A stretch of DNA of 64,000 bases, from NCBI GenBank assembly GCA_011391085.1, contig JAABRD010000014.1:1-64000 (forward strand), read 5' to 3'. This DNA comes from Thiotrichaceae bacterium. GTDB taxonomy: Bacteria; Pseudomonadota; Gammaproteobacteria; Beggiatoales; Beggiatoaceae. Below, piece after piece: positions 24,483 through 33,500 of the stretch (its first letter is position 1; each line of letters opens with the position of its first letter). The translations under genes were made by a program, and so were the position numbers. Below the pieces are notes generated by a model. That model was not told the origin of the DNA and ran no database searches. It was given only the letters and a program-made list of their open reading frames with translations.

Positions 24483-26556
24483 GGTAGCTATTCTCTCCTC
24501 CTGTCTTCCACACACTCCCATCTGTCGGCGCACCCTCATAATTCTCATGCCAAACGTCTTCACACCACTCCCAGACATTACCGTGCATATCGTATAAACC
24601 AAACGCATTGGGAGGAAAACTACCCACTGGAGTCGTTTCTTGACGATATTTACCCTTGGGGGCATCGCCATAAGGATGATTACCATCATAGTTCACCAAG
24701 TCCGGCGTAATCGTCTCACCAAAATAAAAGGGCGTTGTGGTTCCAGCCCGACACGCATATTCCCATTCCGCTTCACTAGGCAACCGAAAGGTTTGACCTG
24801 TGCGTTGTGACAAGCGGTCACAAAACGCCTTAGCATCTTGCCAAGAGACATTTTCCACTGGGCGATTCTCACCTTTGAAAAATGACGAATTGTTACCCAT
24901 AAGCGCTTGCCATTGCGCCTGCGTCACAGGATATTTGCCCATGCAAAAAGATTTCAAGGTCACTTGATGTTGGGGATATTCACTTGATTGCGCCTCAGCT
25001 TCATTCGGGGCGGCCCCCATCAGAAAAGTGCCCGCTGGAATATGCACCATTTCTAATTTTACTCCTTTACCCAAGTCGATAGCAACTTGACGGGCTTGAC
25101 CAGGTTCACGCTTAATCACTTGACCACGACGGTCAACCAGGACAGTTTCAAAGGTGAAGAGTTGGCCATCCGCCGTTGGACTAGAGGCTTTAGCCGGTGC
25201 CGTTGGACTAGAGGCTTTAGCCGGTGCCGTTGGACTAGAGGCTTTAGCCGGTGCCGTTGGACTAGAGGCTTCAGCCGGTGACCTCCCCCCCACCGCCTGT
25301 AACCGTTTCAACAACTCCCCCGCATCCTGCGGCCGTTTCTTCCGTGGCCGTAAACCATCCAAAACTAACCGTTTCGCCTCCTCTGGAATATCCAAGTCCT
25401 CCAAACTATCCTGTACATAAGTCATCGGTAGCGGTTTCAACGTATAACTCAACATCTGCCACAGTATCACCGCCAACGAATACACATCATCAGCAGGATG
25501 CGCGGGTTGCCCGTCCATTTGTTCGGGTGACGCATACCCAAAACTCCCCGCCCCCATTAACGTAGGGGCCAACCGAGTGTGCCGAATTTCCTGTTCCACC
25601 ATCACTTTCCCAATCCCAAAATCTGCAATCTTAGGCCGTCCCTCGTCAGTCAACAAAATATTAGCTGGTTTCAAATCCCGATGCACAATCCCCACTTGAT
25701 GCACCGCACTCATCCCTTGCACGATGGGCATAAATAATTCCAATGCCTCCTCCCAACTAAACTGCTTGGCCCGCATCAAGGCTTCCAACGTGCCCCCATT
25801 GACATACTCAAAAGCCAACCAATAGGGTTCCTCGTCTAACGACAAATCCTCTAAACTGACAATATGCGGATGTTTGGGCAACTCCTCATGCAATTTCGAC
25901 AGCGCCTTCGCTTCTTGTTTCAAAACTTTGGCACTGTCACCATCTTGACAAAACTTCACAGCATGACGATCTTTCAATGGCTGATGTTGCACCTCCCACA
26001 CTTCCCCAAACCCACCGGCCCCAATCAATTGCGTCAACCGCCACCGCGGATTCGCATTCGGCACCGATTCCCCTTCCCGAAACCGTGGCCGCCGGGCAGG
26101 TAACAAGGACCGATAAAACTCATTCTGTTCCATCTCGGTAAAACCTTCGCCCAATGGTAAGACCGTTTGCATTGCCGTCCCATGCCGACGGGCTTGCCGC
26201 AACGTCGCTTGCGTTCGTTCACGGACGGTGGCGGGAATGGAAGAAGCCAACTCTAACACCGCTTCCTCTAACTCACGAGAAATGGTCTGACCCTGTTGCC
26301 GCGCCTCAGTCACTACCACTTGTGCATCTTCACGGGCTTGTGCTGGGGTCGAGGTTGCCACTTTTTCCAATTGCGCAATCCGTTCGACCAATTCCAGATG
26401 CGCTTGTTCCAAACGAATTTGGCCACACACCGCTTGCCAATCATTGCCTAATTTTACCACGGCCCCGGCCACGGGGATTTGTTCCAAAGTGCGTATTAAT
26501 AAGTAGGTAAGTCGTTTAAATAAGTTACCTTTGTTTGAATTGTTAGGTTGTGCCAT
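24349..26556 (-). CDS. Ser/Thr protein kinase with FGE-like variable domain (DGR target)
   Basis: A 735-residue paralogue of 8083-11340. The helical N-terminus 1-165 is strongly conserved (GQTISRELEEAVLELASSIP). The kinase domain at about 170-420 is complete (GAGGFGEVWEV, AVKF, HRDLKPANIL, DFG). The long coiled coil of the paralogue is absent. A linker at about 424-463 is made of four 9-residue units (PAKASSPTA) translated from family A repeat arms. The FGE-like lectin-fold domain is about 499-735 with RLLRGGSW near the end. As in the paralogue, the catalytic GGSxxC cysteine is missing. Start ATG 26556 aligns with the paralogue; upstream codons are unrelated. Probable role: intracellular kinase with a diversified ligand-binding end; ligand unknown. 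Confidence 0.92.
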   Translation of the reverse strand: MAQPNNSNKGNLFKRLTYLLIRTLEQIPVAGAVVKLGNDWQAVCGQIRLEQAHLELVERIAQLEKVATSTPAQAREDAQVVVTEARQQGQTISRELEEAVLELASSIPATVRERTQATLRQARRHGTAMQTVLPLGEGFTEMEQNEFYRSLLPARRPRFREGESVPNANPRWRLTQLIGAGGFGEVWEVQHQPLKDRHAVKFCQDGDSAKVLKQEAKALSKLHEELPKHPHIVSLEDLSLDEEPYWLAFEYVNGGTLEALMRAKQFSWEEALELFMPIVQGMSAVHQVGIVHRDLKPANILLTDEGRPKIADFGIGKVMVEQEIRHTRLAPTLMGAGSFGYASPEQMDGQPAHPADDVYSLAVILWQMLSYTLKPLPMTYVQDSLEDLDIPEEAKRLVLDGLRPRKKRPQDAGELLKRLQAVGGRSPAEASSPTAPAKASSPTAPAKASSPTAPAKASSPTADGQLFTFETVLVDRRGQVIKREPGQARQVAIDLGKGVKLEMVHIPAGTFLMGAAPNEAEAQSSEYPQHQVTLKSFCMGKYPVTQAQWQALMGNNSSFFKGENRPVENVSWQDAKAFCDRLSQRTGQTFRLPSEAEWEYACRAGTTTPFYFGETITPDLVNYDGNHPYGDAPKGKYRQETTPVGSFPPNAFGLYDMHGNVWEWCEDVWHENYEGAPTDGSVWKTGGENSYRLLRGGSWDGHAVWCRAAYRRQYTPGYRLNLIGLRVVLCAVWTL
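25172..25279 (-). repeat. Four 27-bp family A arms inside the kinase coding sequence
   Basis: Four perfect-length units (25172, 25199, 25226, 25253) carrying GGACTAGAGGCTTTAGCC, read in frame as PAKASSPTA. The same sequence is intergenic everywhere else in the window. Length 27 keeps the frame. Confidence 0.92.
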
Positions 26557-26923
26557 AAGAAAAACCCTATATATGAAAATAAACCGTGCGAAAATAATCC
26601 ATAATAATTCGTCCCAGAAGTCCAAAGCGTAGCTTTGTGAAAAATATTATAGAAAAATATATAATAATATTCATTTATTCTTGTACCCCCCCCAGCCCCC
26701 CCCGTACACGGGGGGGAGTGACCCCCCCTGCGTGCGGAGGGGTACAAAAAGGAGTGACCCCCCTGCGTGCGGGGGGTACAAAAAGGAATGAATATTACTA
26801 TATATGTACTGGACAACGAACAATGAATAATGGATAATAGAAAATGACAAAACTTTAGGTGGACTAGAGGCTTTAAAATAACGGAGTCCAAAACCTGGAG
26901 TCCAAAACCTGTTTTGGACTCCG
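26557..26923. repeat. Repeat mosaic upstream of the second kinase gene
   Basis: A family G half (about 26617-26640), a family E element (26658-26803, with ends TATAATAATATTC and GAATATTACTATA), a family A fragment (about 26857-26875) and a family F palindrome (about 26884-26922). No gene is seen. Confidence 0.75.
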
Positions 26924-26940
26924 ACTGTCTTTCATTCTTC

Positions 26941-27105
26941 GGTAGTGATGCAATGTGGGTGAAAGGTCTGAACTATGATTAGAATGATTTTCAGATGGAC
27001 TATGATTGGTCAAGCCTCCTTTCATAGCCCTCATTTAATCATATCAATCACAGTTCAAGACCTAAGAGAAACCGCACGATATTTCACCCAGATGGCATCA
27101 CTACC
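26941..27105. mobile_element. Complete M2 element with 8-bp target duplication
   Basis: A 165-bp element with ends GGTAGTGATGCAATGTGGG and GATGGCATCACTACC. CATTCTTC occurs directly on both sides (26933-26940 and 27106-27113). It lies upstream of hpt and has no coding capacity, so movement would need a transposase supplied elsewhere. Confidence 0.92.
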
Positions 27106-27138
27106 CATTCTTCTATTCTCTATTATCCATTATTTATT

Positions 27139-27699
27139 ATGAAAACCTCAACTGATATTGAAACGATTCAAAACATTTTGGCCAAAGCCGACCCGCTGTA
27201 TACGGAACGAGAAGTGTCGCAAGCCGTTGAAGATGTCGCCAGTGCTGTTTATGCACAGTTATATGATAAATACCCAGTGTGCCTAAGCGTCATGGTGGGT
27301 GGTTTAGTGTTCGCCGGGCAACTGTTACCACGCCTAAACTGCCCTGTGGAAATTGACTATATTCATGTTTCCCGGTACCAAGGGATGACCCGTGGTAGTC
27401 ATTTGCAATGGATTAAGTTACCTTCCCTCAGTTTGGAAGGGCGGACCGTGTTAGTCATTGATGACATTTTAGATGAAGGCTTAACCTTAAAAGCCATTGC
27501 GGAACACTGCTTTGAAAAAGGGGCGCGGGAAGTCCGAACCGCAGTGTTGGTGGAAAAACAACTGTCGTCTCGACCAGGATTAGCACGGGCAGATTTTACT
27601 GGCTTATTGGTGCCCAATCGTTATGTATTTGGTTTTGGGATGGATTATCAAGGACAATTGCGTAACGTCCCAGGTATTTATGCGGTACATGGTCTATGA
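27139..27699 (+). CDS. hpt: Hypoxanthine-guanine phosphoribosyltransferase
   Basis: Purine salvage enzyme joining hypoxanthine or guanine to PRPP. The 186-residue protein has the PRPP-binding motif VLVIDDILDEGLTLKAI at about 109-125 and the flexible loop region (HVSRYQGMTRG at about 76-86). The ATG follows repeat sequence, with no strong Shine-Dalgarno motif. Its stop overlaps the next start by 4 nt. The neighbour makes hypoxanthine from methylthioinosine, so the pair forms one salvage route. Confidence 0.92.
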   Translation: MKTSTDIETIQNILAKADPLYTEREVSQAVEDVASAVYAQLYDKYPVCLSVMVGGLVFAGQLLPRLNCPVEIDYIHVSRYQGMTRGSHLQWIKLPSLSLEGRTVLVIDDILDEGLTLKAIAEHCFEKGAREVRTAVLVEKQLSSRPGLARADFTGLLVPNRYVFGFGMDYQGQLRNVPGIYAVHGL

Positions 27700-28433
27700 G
27701 TGAATTAGCAATTATTGGAGGAACTGGACTCACCAGTTTAGAAGGACTAGAAATCACTCATCGGCAAATGATGTACACCCCTTATGGGGAGACGTCGAGT
27801 CCACTGATTCATGGGACGTATTGCGGTAAATCAGTCTTATTTCTAGCCCGCCACGGTGCTAGACATACGATTCCACCGCACCAAATTAACTATCGGGCGA
27901 ATCTTTGGAGTCTCAAAGAATTAGGAGTGAAACGAGTAATTGCCGTGGCAGCGGTTGGTAGCATCAATCCTACCATGCGTCCCACCGATTTGGTGATTCC
28001 GCATCAACTGATTGATTATACGCATTCACGAGAACATACGTTTTTCACAGCAGGGTTGTCAGCCGTCACACATGTAGATTTTACTGACCCCTATTGTGAA
28101 AGTTTGCGCAGTCAGTTACTGGCAACAGCCGAACGTTTTAAGTTCATGGTACATCAACAAGGCGTCTATGGCGCCACCCAGGGACCCCGTTTAGAAACGA
28201 CCGCAGAAATTAATCGAATGGAAAGAGATGGATGCGATATAGTCGGTATGACAGGGATGCCTGAAGCGGCTTTGGCAAGGGAATTGGAGTTATGTTATGC
28301 GACTTGTGCCGTCGTTTCCAATCCTGCCGCAGGACGGGGTGCGGCACCCATTTTATTGACAGACATTGAAGCGAGTTTAGCAGAAGGGATTCAACATGTT
28401 CGGCAGTTACTGGGAGAGGTGATACGGTTGTGA
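27696..28433 (+). CDS. mtnP: S-methyl-5'-thioinosine phosphorylase
   Basis: A 245-residue member of the MTAP/PNP family. N-terminal AIIGGTGLTSLEGL binds phosphate; FLARHGARHTIPPHQINYRAN and the C-terminal-half active site EINRMERDGCDIVGMTGMPEA are clear. In pseudomonads the homologue next to hpt prefers methylthioinosine, giving hypoxanthine and methylthioribose-1-phosphate; I assign this specificity from the hpt neighbour and overall similarity, and methylthioadenosine use remains possible. The gene overlaps hpt by 4 nt. An M2 element starts right after the stop. Confidence 0.9.
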   Translation: MSELAIIGGTGLTSLEGLEITHRQMMYTPYGETSSPLIHGTYCGKSVLFLARHGARHTIPPHQINYRANLWSLKELGVKRVIAVAAVGSINPTMRPTDLVIPHQLIDYTHSREHTFFTAGLSAVTHVDFTDPYCESLRSQLLATAERFKFMVHQQGVYGATQGPRLETTAEINRMERDGCDIVGMTGMPEAALARELELCYATCAVVSNPAAGRGAAPILLTDIEASLAEGIQHVRQLLGEVIRL

Positions 28434-28438
28434 TATAG

Positions 28439-28749
28439 GGTAGTGATGCAATCTGGGTGAAATATCGGGTAGTGTTGCAAAGGTAATGGTTGTGGGTTTT
28501 GGAGTACGGAATTTATTCCGTTTCCAGCGGAATAAATTCCGTACTCCAGCGGAATAAATTCCGTACTCCAAAACCGCTATACCATTACTTATACAACACT
28601 ACCAAATATCGTGCAGTTTCGCGTCGGTCTTGAACTCTGATTGAGAGGATTAAATGAGGGCTCTGAAAGGGAGGCTCTGACTAATCAGAGTCCATCTGAA
28701 AATCATTCTAATCAGAGTTCAGACAGTGAACCTACATTGCCTCACTACC
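28439..28749. mobile_element. M2 element interrupted by M1
   Basis: Ends GGTAGTGATGCAATCTGGG and CCTACATTGCCTCACTACC. The interior matches the M2 copy at 22465-22630 (GTTTCGCGTCGGTCTTGAAC, TCAGAGTTC pairs), except that an M1 element sits at 28468-28603. Confidence 0.92.
28468..28603. mobile_element. M1 element nested in M2, with 8-bp target duplication
   Basis: A 136-bp element with ends GGTAGTGTTGCAAAGGTAA and TTACTTATACAACACTACC and family D palindromes inside. AAATATCG is present on both sides. The M2 copy at 22465 has a single AAATATCG at the same place and so serves as the empty site. Confidence 0.95.
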
Positions 28750-28758
28750 CATCCTACC

Positions 28759-29871
28759 TTAACGGCTTTCAACAATGGTTGCATCCATACTTATCAACTC
28801 TTTCTGAAACTGCGGGTACCAACTGCGTAACTCTTCTGGAGTTTTTGACAAAATCTCCTCATAGCGTTGTCTAACTAACCAAATACCGCGTAGTGAAGGT
28901 AACGTCCACCGTCTATCTAAAATATCTTTAATCAGTTGAGTCCATAACCTTCTCCATAACAATTGACGAAACCATTGGTTAAATTTGACTAAATCGGAAC
29001 TGTGAAAACGATGTAATACCACTTGATTGAATCCCCATAAAGCTGTGGTAATGAACCGAGATAACCGAGCTTCTTTCGCTTCCAGATGACAAATATGTGC
29101 CTGTAACGCATGTAACAACATTCCCAATCTGGAAGCACGATAACATACGTCATTATCTTCATTGACCGCATACCGTTCCAACGTCTCCTCAAAACGTACC
29201 GTCTGCAAAATCTCTCGGCGGTAACTCATCCGGGCCCCATGAATCATCGAAACGGGATGAGTTGCCAGTCCTTTCAAGGTTTCTGGCAACGTGTACTTTG
29301 GAAACGCAAAATCGTAAGGAATAAAAATATCATCATCCTTAATCCACCGTTTTGCCACTGCACGTAAGTGACCCTGTAGAATACGGAGTTGATTAGCAAC
29401 CGTGGAGGACTGAGAAGAGGAGGTTTCCGCGGCGCTGGTACCATCTGGTGGCACAAATTCCAGGGCTGGCATAATTCCAGCGACTTGATGTTGAGTATCG
29501 TGGGCATAAATACGCATCACTTCTGCGGCGCAATCGGGATACATCAAAGAATCATCGTCAATGAGAAAAATCACCTCGGCGGTAGCCAGGTCAATACCTT
29601 GATTACGTTGGGCTGCCGAGGAAAGATGTTTGGCTGGTACTATTTTCCAATGAATCATAGAATACTGTGTGGCTAGGTCTTGCATGACCTTAGCGCGTGT
29701 GTTTTCCCAATACAAACTGGCGTCCACCACAATAATTTCTTTGGGTGCCAAAGTTTGTTGGGCCGCCAGACGCAGACAACGTAGCAAGATAGTTTCACGT
29801 TGATAAGTGGGAATCACCAATGACCAGGAAAGAGATTGGGGAGAACTATTAGTAGAGATTGATTGACACAT
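28759..29871 (-). CDS. Family 2 glycosyltransferase
   Basis: About 370 residues of a GT-A fold transferase, cytoplasmic side. The N-terminus SWSLVIPTYQRETILLRCL, KEIIVVDAS, the FLIDDDSLMYPD metal motif and RNQGIDLATAEVIF mark a GT2 enzyme; the C-terminal half has MIHGARMSYRREIL and a helical end. The acceptor is unknown. A GTG ten codons upstream (29901) is an alternative start; no strong Shine-Dalgarno sequence precedes either. It lies 60-odd bases after the coiled-coil gene on the same strand and may be in one operon with it and the helicase. Confidence 0.85.
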   Translation of the reverse strand: MCQSISTNSSPQSLSWSLVIPTYQRETILLRCLRLAAQQTLAPKEIIVVDASLYWENTRAKVMQDLATQYSMIHWKIVPAKHLSSAAQRNQGIDLATAEVIFLIDDDSLMYPDCAAEVMRIYAHDTQHQVAGIMPALEFVPPDGTSAAETSSSQSSTVANQLRILQGHLRAVAKRWIKDDDIFIPYDFAFPKYTLPETLKGLATHPVSMIHGARMSYRREILQTVRFEETLERYAVNEDNDVCYRASRLGMLLHALQAHICHLEAKEARLSRFITTALWGFNQVVLHRFHSSDLVKFNQWFRQLLWRRLWTQLIKDILDRRWTLPSLRGIWLVRQRYEEILSKTPEELRSWYPQFQKELISMDATIVESR

Positions 29872-29932
29872 ATTATGATATGAATGACTTGTGTACGACA
29901 CCTATTTTAAAGTGAGACAGACGAGAAGTTTC

Positions 29933-30514
29933 TCACCTGGGCAACCCCAGAAACAATATGATGAGTATGCCAGCGGATAGCAACGTGACTAACCAAAGTA
30001 GTCCTTTCATCAACTTAAATTCCTGAGAATGTTTCCCCACTTCTCGTTTGATTTCCTCACGTAAATTTCGTTCCGAGGTTTCTATTCTCATTAAGATATT
30101 CTGAACCCCTTGATTGATAGCACTGACCGTCAAATCCAGTTTATCCAAACGCAGGGGGAAATTAATTTTATCTATAAATTCAACCAATTGTTGAATTTTC
30201 TCACTCACGTTCTGGGCCTGATTGACGAGAGTGGACATTTCCTGAATAGCGGTCGTATAAGTTGCTAAAGTGTGTTCAGAAGTCTTCTGAAAATTTTCCA
30301 CCTGACTTTGATATGACGCAGTGAAGTTTTGCAAATGGGTCTGGTAAGACTCCGAAATGTTATGAATTTGCAGAACATATTCTTGTTGAATGGTGGCCGT
30401 CGCTTGAACCACCGCCGTGGCTATTTCTTCGGCCCTGGTAATCTGTTTAACGGCCCTGTCTAACAAAGTTAATTGTTCTTGGAGACGCAGAAGTTCCTCA
30501 TGAATTTGTTGCAT
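29933..30514 (-). CDS. Coiled-coil protein with C-terminal membrane helix
   Basis: A 193-residue protein. Residues 1-165 are almost entirely helical and rich in Gln, Glu and Thr (YQTHLQNFTASYQSQVENF), resembling membrane-tethered chemoreceptor-like or ZorA-like rods in general form only. A single hydrophobic helix at about 169-190 (GLLWLVTLLSAGILIILFL) would anchor it, with the rod on the cytoplasmic side. No family is recognised. Its start overlaps the end of the helicase gene by 17 nt, so the two are translationally coupled and probably work together. Confidence 0.78.
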   Translation of the reverse strand: MQQIHEELLRLQEQLTLLDRAVKQITRAEEIATAVVQATATIQQEYVLQIHNISESYQTHLQNFTASYQSQVENFQKTSEHTLATYTTAIQEMSTLVNQAQNVSEKIQQLVEFIDKINFPLRLDKLDLTVSAINQGVQNILMRIETSERNLREEIKREVGKHSQEFKLMKGLLWLVTLLSAGILIILFLGLPR

Positions 30515-33500
30515 AATTTTCCAAAAAAGTGTGATTAAATTTTTCTAACCAATCGGTGTGCTTCTTCAAAAGTAGCCAATGAAGTTGGGTGTCAATGGTC
30601 CCTTGCAGTTTTGGAGAAGAGTGATAGGTTAGTAACTTTTCTTTGTATTTCAAAATGTTTGACACATACGTCGGACCTGATAAGGGTGTCGTTTCAGCAA
30701 AAATGAGAAAACCTTTGGTAAAACTCTCCGTCGCTTCCGTCAACAGTTTCTCATTATTCCATTCTAACACAAAGAGGGTGAAAGCTTTTAGCAGTAAGCC
30801 GCAAGCATTATCTGGATGGTCAGCCAAGAGACGCACACAGGCCCCCAATAGATGTCTTAAATTATCTAATTGAGAACCGCTTTTGTCAAGCGTCATCACG
30901 TCAATAAATTCCCAAACCCAGTCAATTTGATGATTTTTCCCCTCTTGAGTCCTGTCGGTGAGGGAGTAATTTTGACCGTCCACTTGATAATCTTTACGGG
31001 CATATTTGGAGTTAAAATATAAATCGATAAACTCCTGAAGGGCCTGATTACCGTTGGCCTTTAAGCCTTCATAACAGGCTATTTTCATGGTGCGAATGGC
31101 TTCCAGCCGTTTTTTGGCAATCTCTTCATACACAAAATCAATCAGCAAGCCTAAACATTTTTGAAGGGTGGTTTGACCTCGATAGGCGTCCACTTTTTGA
31201 ATCTCTGCTTGCGCCCTGGCTTCTGAGTAATAGGTGTTGATGTAATGGTAGAGGTGCTGTTTGTAAACACTTTCCTCTTTTTTGGTAACGTCCAGTACAA
31301 ACACTTCGGAACGGAAGTCCACGGTGTAATCATCAATGACACCGATGGTGGCTAGTCTAAACAAAGCCCTTTCGGTATCAGTTTTCTCGCGAAGTTTATT
31401 AAGAAGTTTCTTCAAGCGATTGACGGAATAGCCAATCGGTTGCCCCCGTTGTTGGTCATAGTCAGCCAATATATCTATGACATATTCGTTAACCTTCGAT
31501 TCCTTTCCCATTCGGAGATTTTCCATGAATCGGTTTATTATAACAGCATGTGAGTATTGCAAACCTGGAAATAATTCTGCAATCGGTCGAATAATCAATT
31601 TTCTGTTGCTATTGAAGGCAACTGTCAAGGGCGGAACTATTTTCTCACCAACTTGGATTTCCGCTAGTCGAGTTTCAATTCCTCTTTCTGTTGCAGTCGA
31701 CTCAGGAGAACTGATTTGACTTAATAATTCATACAGAATCGTCTTTTCCTTCTCCTTACCTTTAAACGCCCTTCTATAAAAGTAGAGAGGAATATCTTCG
31801 TCAACCTCCTCTAGCATACTCTCTTTGATAAATTTTTGATCACTGAACAAAATATAGCAAACCGCTAATTTTCTATCTCGTCCCGCCCGCCCCACTTCTT
31901 GGACAAAACCTTCCAGAGAACTTGGATAATTGAGGTGAACCGTAAAACGCACATTGGGTTTGTCGATGCCCATGCCAAAGGCTTTGGTGGCTACCAAAAG
32001 ATTCAATCGATTGTCAAGAAAGGCTTTTTGGTGATACAAGGATTCTGCTTCGATGTCATCCTCTGCCTGGGAAGACCCCATAAAAGTGCCTATCTTCAGG
32101 TTGGCTAACACGGCTGTTTGTAAGTTGTCAGACGATTCATTTTTCTTTTTGGTGGCAGGCGGTTCAATGATACTGTCATAGACTCCAACTTTGTAACGAC
32201 TCTTTTTGTATCTATCCGTAACTCCGAAATACCAGCCTCGATGCGGACAAAAGATGATGCCGGCGTGAGTACATTCTTCATTGAAGAAATGTTGGGCATC
32301 AAAATTGGCGATAGCAACGTCGCTATGTTGACTCATAGTATTATATTGGGAAAATTTGTCGGGAAGAGTGGCTAAGAGATTTTTCAAAGCCTGTTGTTTC
32401 GCTTCACCCACTTCGATTTTAGTGCTCCATTCATCGCGCCTTAGTTTAATATCCGTTTCAACTTTAATCACCTCAAATTGCAATTCCCGTCGGTGAGGAT
32501 GCCCACCGCGAATCACCGCTTCTTCGCCCAATTTATAAGTGCCAGGAACCGTCAGATCTCTTTGCACATCAGACAATACGTCAAAGGAAGCCGTAGCCGT
32601 CAGTCCTACCAAAGGAATATAAGGAAGATTTTTGGTTTTGCAGAACTTGATGGCATTTGCACCCAGTTTTAAATAAGCAATCCTAAAATCATGTCCCCAT
32701 TCAGACACACAATGCACCTCGTCGATGACGCAATAACTAAAATATTTGCCCGTTTGATACATCGTCATCAAAGCCACTCGAAACTCTTGGATTTGTAGGC
32801 GTTCGGGGGAAATAAACACAAATAACGCCTCGGCACGACTCAGCTTTTTGGTCGCTTCCACTCTCTCAGCCGTGGTCAATGAGGAGTTGATAACCAGGCA
32901 AGCATCCAGGCGATTTTTCCGCAATCCATCCTCTTGGTCCGTCATTAAGGACTTAATTGGGGTAATGACTAAACTAATCCCCGGTTGCAGGCAAGTAGCC
33001 AACTGGTAAGTTAATGATTTACCTCCTCCAGTGGGCAATAGTCCAATTAAACTTTGGCATTGTAGGGCACGATTTAAGATTTCTAACTGTCCCACCCGAA
33101 ATCGTTCTTTGCGGAAAATATTTTGCAAAAAATAAGTCAGTGCTTGTTTGGCTTGAGGGACTATTTCAGCCATCTCACTTGCTGGTAGATTCACCACGGG
33201 TCGATACTTAATCAAATCGGTGGTATAAAATGTTCGTGTGGCTGAAGTGGAAGGGGCGTGACAGGACCGAATGATGGCAAAGTGTTGGCTATCGATACGA
33301 GTCTCTCCTGCCGTCAACCCGACCCGTTGTAACATAGCAATGTCAATAAATAAGTCGCATTGAACTCCCTCTGACAGGTCCTCCAACAACTGGACCGAAT
33401 TTTCAAAGTGCTGGTGTAATTGGGCTGCTTGAAATTCCTGGGTGATAAACACCTGCAAGTCAATTTTAGGTAGTTGCCGACCGCAACCTTCTAATAGAAA

